Shown here: piece after piece, positions 36,141 to 46,299 of the stretch
How positions within the stretch are numbered: position 1 is the stretch's first letter
Layout: each line of letters begins with the position of its first letter
NCBI GenBank assembly: GCA_005406025.1
Contig: BGZK01001034.1
Location: 124,001 to 188,000 of the forward strand
Direction: 5' to 3'
Source of the DNA: Eumeta japonica
Lineage: Eukaryota > Arthropoda > Insecta > Lepidoptera > Psychidae
DNA: 64,000 nucleotides
Translations under genes and position numbers: made by a program
Notes under the pieces: model-generated
Database searches by the model: none
What the model saw: the letters and a program-made list of their open reading frames with translations, nothing else
Told to the model about the DNA's origin: nothing

Positions 36141-37409
36141 ACGTAAATGGCCAGGACGTGGTTTTAATAGTAACAATTCTGAGAGTTTTTTTTTTGTTGT
36201 TATTGTCTTAATTCATAGACACTTTTGTTTTGAAATAATGAGAGACGCTCTGAATGTGTCGCTTTTGAATTAGATGATGAGTGGAGTATGTATAAACACT
36301 ACACTTTTCGTTTTAAAATAGTCTTATGCAATTTAAGTATCATAATAGGAAAGGTCTTATTTTTGTTGAAAACAACGATTGCAAATTAATGACATTGTTT
36401 TACAATCAAAGGTGGGAACGTTACAAATGCCCTTCGAAATAGAACAATATAGGATGTTTTATCAACACAGCTTATTTGATTCCAAAAATTACAAAGGCAT
36501 ATCTTATAGTAATTCTAGAGTTGATAGATGTCACACACTTTTCAGAGTGAAAATTGAACACGATATTTATTTCAAAGATCTTGCATTGCTTTATAAAGTA
36601 GCAAATAAAACTAGAAAGCTATTGGTAAAACGGACCTGTTGTTCCAATTTTGTTAATATTGACAGACCTTGTAGACATGTGATTATGTTAAGTATTAATT
36701 TATGTGCCTAAATAGATTCTATTCAAATTCGCCTAATACATTAAATACAATAAAGTGTTAGGATACGTTATTTTCATCTTCACAGGACGTCTATTTAGCG
36801 ACAAAATCATTTAATCTTTACCCCTACTCTCTTTTAACCTCAACTTATTCGTCTTTTGATTTTATAATTACGTATTCGTTCAGAAGTATATCGTCACCGC
36901 CGCCCACGGACACTCGTAACGCCATAAGAGTCACCGATGCATTGCCCGCCTCTTACGAAGGAATAGGATATCTAATGGAGGGGCGGGCGATGGTGCTGTT
37001 GGAGAGGGATGAGAGGGGCGCACATTAAATATCCTTGTCCCTCTTTAATATTAATTGGTTTATTGGTTTTTCTCTATTTCGCTCAGCAACGAAATGACAT
37101 ATCAATGCGATTTTTTTGCATAGCAATACTTTATGGACCGAAGTGTGACATAGACTGCAAAATACACAGTTCCTTGAAATAGATCTGAAACGTAATTTTA
37201 TAATTGACCGATCTGTGGATTGCTTCAATGTTGATATCACTCTTAATATTTTTTTCCCACCTAAATACGTAATTCCGGTAGAATGCAAGTTTATCTCAAA
37301 TTTGTAATGCCTTAATGAATTTTATCAAAGTTGGGTATGTGTGTACCACCTATATTATTATGTCTAGATGGGTGTCTACAAAATGATGATATAAATGCTA
37401 GATATCAAT

Positions 37410-37666
37410 ACTGACATTAGCCTTTAGCTACGGCTCTGTCCATCTGAATTTGCCGAGAGTCCTTCACATTTGTAATACCTGTGCGTTATATAGCGGGTCG
37501 CATAATAGATAAAAAATATTATCGAGTAGGTATCGACACCAAACGCAGAGCCTAGATCGGAATCGAATCGAGAACGCGATTGAAGTCGTGATTGAGAAAG
37601 AGATCGCTCGATATAAAAGATATATAGTTTATGTCCACGCGGGCGGAGCAGCCGACGAAAGCTAGT
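37410..37666 (-). repeat. Interspersed repeat family, copy 3 (inverted)
   Basis: Read on the minus strand from 37666 it opens ACTAGCTTTCGTCGGCTGCT, then CGCCCGCGTGGACATAAAC and TCTTTTATATCGAGCGATC, closely following copy 1 at 17552. Confidence 0.6.
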
Positions 37667-38021
37667 GATGTACGTAATCCGAATTCATTGCGAAAACAAT
37701 AGGAGAGTTATAAAGAATAGCTGGTTCAATATAAACAACGAAAAATAATGGATGTTTATCGCTAATTACGAAACAGCCATAAATCTCGCGTTGTCAAGCG
37801 AGATAAAGATGCTTTACAATGTTATTTATTGTATTGGATTTTCACAGTCTTTTTATTACATTTACCGGTTTGTTTTGATACGGAATATAACAAGTAACTA
37901 CATTAAAATGCTGTTCAACATTTTTTTTTTTGTAATTGTAATCGCTGTAAAATTATTGCAAATTGTATGTTATAATTTATAATTCGTAAACTGCACATGA
38001 TGCAAATTAGATTGATATCGA

Positions 38022-38165
38022 ACTCTGCTGGCTCAGTGGTTAACATTGTTGCTTGAAAACTAGAAAATCTTGGGTTCGATCCTAATCACAGTGGAACTGA
38101 CCAATGAGTTTTCAAGTTAATTTAAAGCACTCGTTTCTTGCCTCAGCGAGCAGGACTGTCGTTCA
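38022..38165 (+). repeat. tRNA-derived SINE, copy 3 (A and B boxes kept)
   Basis: The A box TGGCTCAGTGG is at 38029-38039 and the B box GGTTCGATCC at 38073-38082, with tRNA-like spacing. The body GAACTGACCAATGAGTTTTC matches copy 1 at 20 kb. There is no acceptor stem or cloverleaf, so it is not a tRNA gene. Confidence 0.72.
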
Positions 38166-38499
38166 TACCTCACGTTGTGCCATCGCGTCGGCGGCGACTG
38201 TCATTAGCGGCCAGCAACCTGCACTGATCTAGAGCGGACGGTTCAAACTTCAAGTTCCTTTCTTCAACTCCCTCGATATGAAGTAAAAATATTGCGGGAG
38301 AATACAGTCCGACAGCAGCGTGATAAAACCCAACAACGCCATGACAATGATATAACACAGTTCGGACCCCGTAACTTTTTCTTTTCGTCAAACTGGAAAT
38401 GGATCCAGTCCTGGATTTGTCAATAGGCCGTGTAGGCCGCGTCCTAGGGGCGGCAGCTATCAGAAAATTATTATTTTAGAAAGGTACATGGGGCGGCGG

Positions 38500-41190
38500 A
38501 AATAAAGTGGCCTACACTCATAAAAAATATAAATCCACCACTGAATGGATCGAACCGAAAGTGCGCATCGAAATGCTGTGTTATATAAATCGCGGCGTAT
38601 CCATGGTACGTGTCAAAAAAAAAACCAAAAAGTTTACCGTTAACGGTCGACTTTCAGCCGGTGTCGCGTGGACGCCTCCCCGGCGGTTCCCAATTTACGA
38701 CCTAACTGTCGCAAGGACATTATTTACGTGGTATCACTTGCGTACGTAAATATAGGCCGTCACTCGACATATCTACCGCTTGATACCTTTTTTTTTTCGC
38801 GGTACTTCCTTTGAGAAATTACCGGACCTTAATAGAGTCATTTCGTTTTAATTCACCTCGGCGAAAGGAGGGCGATTCTGAATATACGTACGTACATGCA
38901 TTCATACGTTTGGTATTGCAATATTCCGTTTGCGGTATCAAATATTATAATTACTTGACGTTTTTTTTTTTCAATGAATGCAACCAATAAACGGTAATAG
39001 ACACATGACGTGTATCGTCATAATTATGTCTATTCATTAGTTGCATATTATAGCGATATTGATTGTGTGTCATTGTAGATTGCGAAATGTAATAAAACGA
39101 GATTGACGCGTCATGCCTGTAAGGTTGCCGTGTTTCATACAAATAAATTTGTGTGATATTACCATTTTAGTAGTTTGTCAAAGTTCTCAATTAAGTTTGG
39201 AATATATTTTTCTTTATATATTATAATGTACCAAGCTCCTTTCAATATATCAAAGCCACTTTAACTGATGTGTTAGGTGTTGATACATTTTGAAATAATA
39301 TAACAAAAAAAAAAAATAAACTGCATTTTTCCTGTAGTATTAATCTACAGCACTTGAGTTTAAACTGTCAACACTTGCATGTATTCATTACAATTAATTG
39401 TAATGAATGTACGTTAATTTCGATTGCACAAAATATACAAATAACAAACGTTTTCGGTTCTAAGTGCAATAATACAGCAAGCCTATAATTGGATGATTTA
39501 TTTATTTCGCCGAGAACCATTATTAACCCTGACTCTCCGTCTACGTCTCGGTCAGACCCAGAAAAGATTCTATGGGTACTTGTTCTCGCGAATATCCATT
39601 CATATTGTTCGCGTTGCGGTTTAGAACAGTTCACCTGTTATGATTTATTGCGCGGAACTGCCATTGTGCTGTCAGACGGCGCGCGCTAACTCATGCGCCG
39701 GGTCACGTGTAGAGTCGCCATGTTCCCGTTTTTAAACGTTAGAAATTACATATAAAACGTATTCATTTTTCCGCTCTCACGTTATAAGCATTTCAAAAAT
39801 CTATTAAAAAGTAATGTATTGTTGTTTGTGAAGTCCAATATTGTAAGTGTTTTTAGAACTTAGTATAAATACTTACCTACAGAGTGCATTCTACTATTGT
39901 TTTTCACTTTTAATTGTGAATTTTGAAAATATCCAAGTTTTAATCATGAAAATATCCAAGTGTCAGTTATATAAATAGCATTTGGTGATAACGTTTATGA
40001 ACTTTTCACCACTGTCACTGCTCAGCCCGGCCTTAATTTTAATGATATTTCAATGTTATAACAAAATAAGAATTGAAATATATTTGCGTAGTATTAACAA
40101 ACTGATTGACTAAGTAAATAAAGTTCTAATATTACTCTATTTCTGCCAGTTTCCTGAAAATTAGTATGACTTCACTATATTTTTGTATAATATTTAAGTT
40201 ACATTTACCAAAGTTTTTTCATAATGGATACTTTAATTCATTACAATTTTAAGACTAAAAAAATAACAACATTCTTCTTAGCTCCCTACAATTATTCGAA
40301 ACATTACATACATACGTTTAATTTTGTACTACTGAAGTAACATATGTTTCCTTTTTGCTATTTGTCGATTGCTTTATGTTTACTATCTATTGCACCGCTG
40401 AATTCATAGTCACCCTAAAACCACGATAAATACAACATGAAGTACGTTTGAACGCCGTGAATTCGGAATCAGAAACACATGTTATTATACGTATTCGTTC
40501 ATGCTACCTTCTACATTTTAGCCCTTTGAGATATCTCAAAATTCTGAAATTTAGAAAATTCTGCTAGAAGCTGGTATGCGCATAAATGAAGAGTGCTAAC
40601 GGTTAGTTTCGGAAAGGCACTCGTATCTGAAGAAAGCTGAAAATTTGTATGACATTGCTTTGATTATATCTCGACACCCAATTAAAGGCATGTGTGTGAT
40701 GCACGGTGGTGAAGCTTTGCCACACATCACTATTTTTAATTTGCTTAATTTTTTTGCAAAACGTATTCTTGCCGCACTTTGACTCTTCTATTTCCTTAAA
40801 TTTAAGATTCAAAAACTTAAAAAATGTATGCAAGATCGTTTAATCTGGTTTAAAAAATGTATAAAATAGTAAATATATCATAAGAATCTAAAATGTTTAT
40901 TTGAGGCAAGCTGAGGTTTACGCAGAATATTTACACTTAAAAAAGAATATCTTTCAAAAGAACTCCTACAAGACTTGGACATTGAACTTCCGTAAAGGAC
41001 AAGTTATTGTATTTTTTTTTAATAGTTTTGTATTTTAGTAATAATTATTAATTTATTCATAAATAACTTATCAATTATTAAAAACAATAGAAAAAAATTA
41101 AAACGATGATTATAAAAATTAAAAGCAATCTAAACCCGAAATGACATTCCTTTTCCGTTAAGTAGGCCATAAATAAGCCGATAGATGGCG
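38500..41190. other. AT-rich non-coding stretch
   Basis: No gene is supported. Around 39480-39690 both strands are open for 60-90 codons with moderate G+C, but neither translation is recognisable. Confidence 0.4.
39383..39408. repeat. Perfect 26-bp palindrome
   Basis: ATTCATTACAATT joined directly to AATTGTAATGAAT, with no spacer. Its TAAT/ATTA cores could also be paired homeodomain sites. Confidence 0.9.
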
Positions 41191-41199
41191 ACAAAGGCG

Positions 41200-41580
41200 T
41201 TAAACAGATTTCACCATCGTCGATAACATCATTCGAAAATATAGTCCGATCGGACCACAGACAAAGACCTCGGTTTAAGCCGCGCCGCATCAGTCCCAAA
41301 TCGCGCCGACGCTCCGGCAATATCTGTTACATTTACATCGGCCCGCGCCGACCGCGCACACGGGCAGAAACATCGCCCGTATAATGCGGCGCGCGCACAG
41401 CGAAATGCAAATTTATTTTTAATTGCGTTCCGGTAGAAAGTGGGTGAGCGCGCGCCGGGCGCGGGCGCGAATTCGTGCGACGCGTTGTCGAAATAATGAC
41501 AAAGGCGGTCGGCGCGGCGATGGCTGTATCGGAACGCGATCGGATCCCGGCGATCGAGGACTCGCGAACAAAACGCGTAG
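41200..41580. promoter_or_regulatory. CpG-rich island containing a POU octamer, possible regulatory block
   Basis: A GC-rich block surrounds the octamer ATGCAAAT (41405-41412) followed by TTATTTTTAATTG. Open frames on both strands (152 codons plus, 88 minus) overlap it, but neither resembles a known protein and their downstream parts are AT-rich noise. A regulatory element is more likely than a gene. Confidence 0.35.
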
Positions 41581-42303
41581 AGATTAAAAAATATGCCACG
41601 GCCGAGCGAATGAAATGTTTAGAAAAAACTCAGCAAACGACAATAAAAACGCGTACGACTTCCGCGGGTTCGTTTTCACTCATTAAATCGTCCGTTTTCA
41701 CCATAAACAATCAACGATTTATAGCATTCGTCGATGCGCTATCGGTCCAATTTTATCTTTTCCAAAAACCGATTGGGTATGATCAGTACACACGATCACA
41801 TTCTGTACGTAATGCTTTCGATGTAAATTTTGTAACAAATATTTTAACTAATGAACATAAAATTACGACATCCCAAAAAAAAATATTCAACGTTTACGAT
41901 TGCCTGTTGACAGGCAAGCGCGAGCACGAATGACGGCTGGGAAGGCAAACCCAAACCAATTAGGTAGTATATATATTATATATAAATGTAGTGATACAAC
42001 TACTCTCTTTTTGTGTATCGATTTAAAATAAACCGATAAATTTTGTGGGGGAAAAAATGAATATTTACAAATACCTCAATAAATTCTAATCAAATACAAA
42101 TTGTAATCCAAATTAATATCCAAGTCATGATTTACATATAAACAAAATGACTAACTTACTAAAATGCATCTTATTTGAAAATGATAAAATACGATAAAAA
42201 AAAATGTCAAAGATTTCGGTGAATTCGAAATTTTAGAAAAATCGGCGTGAATGCATTTTCTAATACCATGTAATCGTTTAAATGTTATTAATACATCTGT
42301 AGA

Positions 42304-42493
42304 CCAATCTTGTAAAGTTAAAACGATTAAATTAGCATTGAAATGACGTCAAAATTACATCATAATGCGAAGGGTTGCCCCGGCACCACCGTTAATACTA
42401 TTATCGATGGTGCCGGTTGCCCGCGAGCCCTCCTTTGACGTAGTTTTGACGTCATCATTATACCGATTGAACCATTGTAAGTTTACAAAATTG
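42304..42493. mobile_element. Palindromic MITE, copy 1 (~190 bp)
   Basis: The left arm is CCAATCTTGTAAAGTTAAAA ... ATGACGTCAAAATTAC. The inverted right arm is CAATTTTGTAAACTTACAAT ... ATGACGTCAAAACTAC, roughly 70% identical outside and nearly perfect inside. The centre folds again: CCGGCACCACCG with CGATGGTGCCGG. There is no coding capacity. The target duplication is not clear. A related copy lies at 21785-21894. Confidence 0.75.
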
Positions 42494-42659
42494 ATTAAGT
42501 CGGGTTCAAGCACATGATTTGAAATTAATAATATTTATCTATAAATTTTGTCTTTTTATTTTTAAATTAAATAATTAATATATGATACGCAAACTTTTCG
42601 AGCGAATGTAAGTCATATTTATTATATGTATATATGTTTCTTGCATTCAATATAACAAC

Positions 42660-43380
42660 ACATTCCGCGAACTAATTCTATCGCGTTGCCCACACACGAT
42701 AACTTATCGACATACAAATCCGGAAGTATGAGCCGGTCGCCGTGACAACCTTAAAGCGTTCATCGCGAAGATTATCGAATAATACAATTACGAGTCGCAA
42801 CCTACAACGCGCCGACCGTATCAGGAGGCAATCAAATTTCGCAGAGTAAACGAATGCATACACGTATGTGGGGTAAAGATAATGCGGGGGTCGACGGCAC
42901 GACCGCTAACGAATAAATTAAATCCTCAAACTGGATCCAGCACCCGTCCCGTCGTTTGTGTAGTGCGATTCGGGTCATAAATTATTTTCTGGAACGCCAT
43001 CAAACACGCCATAGACAAGCTGCACGAGTAATCCACCGACAAAATAGAATCGATTGCTCGCGTGAAAGCTATAAATACGGTGAGAGCTAACGCGGGGGCT
43101 ACGATCGGAAAAATATTATTTCTTGATCCGTATTAAAAACAAACAATTGCATTATGAAATGATTGATTAATATCCCAAGTGGCGCGGAGAAGCTGTTTAA
43201 TGGGCGACTTAATGCGTTCGTGTGTCGTTTAAGCTGTTTGAACTTGATATATATTAGCATTATGAGCGCTTTGAACAGATAATGCTCGTTTGTGCCCAAA
43301 TTAAACAGCCTTAAGTTCACATGGCTGTTAAATGGCACGACAAGAGCCATTATATTAGCATTAAAATTTTAAGGCATTAC
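42660..43380. promoter_or_regulatory. Candidate conserved enhancer block
   Basis: About 700 bp of balanced composition without open frames, between AT-rich flanks. It includes TGATTGATTAAT (43160-43171), which fits a Pbx/Exd-Hox composite site, and repeated TTAAGCTGTTTGA, TTAAACAGCCTTAAG and ATGGCTGTTAA words with TTAGCATTA motifs. Inference from composition and motifs only. Confidence 0.3.
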
Positions 43381-44667
43381 TAGAGTTGATAAAAGGTTTT
43401 TTAAGTGTTCTCGATCTAACTTAAATACGCCCCATCGCTTCACATGGCTGTTTACTCATTAAAAAAAACATGTAATGATTTACAATGTGTTTATAGAATA
43501 GAGCATTTAAATTTAGTCAATTTAATTTGTCATTTGATGACGGTGACCAAATTAATGTGTTTTACGTTTTTTTTTTATGGATAAGTTTTACTTTATTTTT
43601 TCTCCGTCGTAGTTTATAAATTACTGCAAAATGTAAATTACTATCAAAGTTTTTATTAGTTTATTCCAAATTTCATGTGCTTCTAAAATTGGAAAGTTTT
43701 GCTATAAAACACCAGAAAAACATGTATGAAAGTAAGTGCAAATACTTATTTCTCATATGGGACGAAATTTTGTTTTATGGAAACATTGGTATTAATATAT
43801 ATATACATATATATTAATTAAACCTAGAAAAATTTAAAATAAATAGAGCAATGTTGGTCTTATATAAACCGAAAACAAAAATATTTGTTTTTGGTTATGA
43901 AATGCTTACATAAACCTGTCAGTCTAAACAGCTTAAAAATGCTTATCATTTCTATTAGTTGTAGAAATATTCCCAATGTGAGCAATTATTAAGTTAAGAT
44001 CAGAGAGGCCTTTTTATGAACTACCACTGAAGCCGCCAGCTGAAAAGTAACTTTCTATTTGTTCACATAAATACCAATAGACTACGTGAGCTGAATTAAT
44101 ACAAATGTGACTTAAATATAACTTTAAAAATCCCTGAACAAACCAATAAAAAACATTTTCTTTTAACTAATCAGAAATTTTATGGCAATAATATAGCGGC
44201 TACTTTCATAGAATTTCCATTTCAAGTAAAAAGTTAGTATGACATTTTCACGTACACCTCCAATCAGTCCGAATTCAGTAGAATATACTATATAGTATAA
44301 AACAGATCTAGGAAAGAATTAGAACTGTTAAGGGTCTAAGGAGTTATGAGAAAAATAATCTATCTACATAAAATATTTGTCATAAATGTAGTTATTATTT
44401 ACCAAATTACAAAGATCTGAAATAACAAGTAAAGTAAATGTAATACAGTTCTATTTTAGAAAATGGAATTAAAAATTATAGTAATTCGATTATCGAAAAA
44501 TTAAATTCGAAGTTGAACAACTACTGGATGGAGCACTTAAATACTTGTGGCAAAGGGAGTTATTTTTCCGTTCAGAACATTAATTCTAGTTTCAGTAATT
44601 TATTTTTAGAAATAAATAAGGACAAGTAGTGAGAGCGTTTTTTTAATGTTTATCTTTTATTTAAGCT

Positions 44668-46024
44668 CTAGAATACTGTAAAGCATCTAATTTTAACTGT
44701 GGCTTTGTTTCGAATTGCTATGCAAGTGCATCGTCCTTCTCCAGTTATATCATTGATAAAATCTTCTAAATAAGTCTGCAAGTTTTTAGATTTATCTACT
44801 CCGTAGAAAATTCCGAATAGATGTTTTTTTAACTTCCCGCTAAGAAAATTAAAAATTTTCTAAAATTTTAAGTTATTGGTTTCACCCCATTTTGCAAAAA
44901 TCGAGTTCTCATCAGATGTCGACGTTCTGAGGGTCTAGGAAGCTTCCCTGATCATCCCTGAGATGATGTCCGTATGTCTGTGTGGATGTGTGTGTGTATG
45001 TGTGGATGTATGTAAACCTCTTATAACTTTTAAACGGCTTGACCGAATCGAGCCCACTAAACGGCGTTCTAAAGAGTTTCACCAAACTTAGATTTCCTGA
45101 AAATTTGGGTCGATTTGGACCGGTAGATTTTGAGAAATTTTCAAAAAAGTAAGAGAAAAAGAATTTTTTAAAGAGTTTTTTTCAAAATAACTTTAAAATG
45201 GCTTGACCGATCAATTCCAAAATCTAATCAGCTCTTAACCTATTAAAAACACGCGGTTGCCGCAAACCGGGTCAAAATCGGTTGATTCGTTTGTGAGAAA
45301 TCGTTGTCGAAAGAAATCGAAAAAAACAGTTTTTTTAGAATAACTACGAAACGGCTTGACCGATCGATTTCAAATTCTAACTAGCTTTTGACCCTGTAAA
45401 AACACGTCGATTTCTGCAAACCTGGTCAAAATCGGTGGATTTGTTTTCGAGAAATCGTTGTCGAAAGAAATCGAAACAAACCGTTTTTTTACTCAAAAAA
45501 TCGCGTCAAATCCCGTATCTTTTCGAGTGTTTTGAACTCGAAAATAGCTGGAAGTTTCAAGGTTGGCCTACAGGGTTAACCTATTTTTTTTTAAGATTTT
45601 CATAGATATTACAAAGTACTGTCCATAATTCTTTCTTGGTGCTTGTAACATTGAATAATCATCAAATTTAAAATATGAAAAATATATATTGTGGAATTGC
45701 AATCCACTTTTGCAATACTTCACCTAGAGTATTCATGATTCCATTATGCTGACATTTTCCACTTTAATTATTTTTTAATACATATCTAGTTATTTTTAAA
45801 ATAGTCCTTGGATCGTTTGATAAAATTTGTAACATCAACTCATTAACAAGTTTGTCAAGATCTTTAGCACTATTTAATTAATATCCCTTTGAATAATCGC
45901 AACTATTTCATTTTCACGAAACGGGTATACTTTTGAAAAAATAGTGACATTATTGTCATCTTTACTTTCTTCAGAGTTGATTGTCAAGTTGACAATTTTT
46001 CTATGTTGGGTATTCACCATTGAT
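44668..46024 (-). pseudogene. Degenerate DNA transposase split by a repeat insertion
   Basis: Minus-strand fragments appear in order. 46024-45874 (after a TTTTTTATAG acceptor) encodes 45 residues from MVNTQHRKIVN. After a frameshift, 45871-45764 encodes SAKDLDKLVN ... SNDPRTILKITRYVLKN. 44823-44668 encodes HLFGIFYGVDKSKNLQTYLE, then ATVKIRCF. These recall insect transposase-like proteins that carry 'DPRTLLKTPR', 'G..KP.N...YL..F' and 'V..FICDAPARAF' in this order. Stops, a frameshift and the missing middle show it is dead. The gap is filled by the repeat at 44824-45600. The family name is not certain. Confidence 0.5.
44824..45600 (+). repeat. Repeat insertion with three tandem ~155-bp units
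   Basis: The landmark GGCTTGACCGA recurs at 45036, 45200 and 45353. The last two units share GTCAAAATCGGT and GAGAAATCGTTGTCGAAAGA and are very similar; the first is diverged. A (TGTGTGGATG)n run lies at 44978-45010. It interrupts the transposase relic, so it arrived later. I recall similar sequence as a common lepidopteran repeat, without a firm name. Confidence 0.7.
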
Positions 46025-46138
46025 CTATAAAAAAGAAAAGATGCAGTCCCGCGCTCAAAAACGACCGCAATAAATGAGTGCTATAACAGACGGTTTAGCA
46101 CTCAACGCATTCAGTGTAGTTTCGTCGCACCTTCCGTT

Positions 46139-46231
46139 ACGACGTCGAAGTGTTCTGTTAAAAAATGCAAAAATGACACATAAAAAGCTATAAAAAAGGA
46201 CGGTATTTCTTATTTTCAACAAGCAAAATTT
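46139..46231 (+). pseudogene. Second THAP-domain N-terminal fragment
   Basis: The frame TTSKCSVKKCKNDT-stop-KAIKKDGISYF has the THAP opening C-x4-C (CSVKKC) and the later SYF strand. TAA at 46181-46183 breaks it, and the expected ATG is ACG (46139 or 46142). No C-x2-H half follows. It starts about 115 bp from, and divergent to, the transposase relic, so both may come from one element. Confidence 0.4.
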
Positions 46232-46299
46232 AGTTTGTTTGTAATAGGTGCTCAATCACGTATTATAAAGAGTATTCGATAAGTATTTTGTATTTCTTC

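Larger units (their letters stand above)
33500..37390. other. Non-coding stretch with CpG island
   Basis: No gene is supported. Blocks near 33.6-33.8 and 35.9-36.15 kb are CpG-rich. A plus-strand frame of 110 codons at 36379-36711 has AT-rich composition and no recognised motif. Confidence 0.4.

Noticed and set aside
36379..36711. 110-codon plus frame
   Set aside because: No recognisable domain, AT-rich codons, no supporting neighbours; could not be told from chance.
38029..38082. tRNA gene
   Set aside because: The A and B boxes are good, but no acceptor stem or cloverleaf can be folded; it matches other SINE copies.
39368..39689. Overlapping open frames on both strands
   Set aside because: Neither translation is recognisable and no splice sites clearly frame them.
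41475..41933. 152-codon plus frame, the longest after ADAT1 and the 159-codon frame
   Set aside because: The first third owes its openness to the CpG island, the rest is AT-rich; no domain, and the minus strand is open too.
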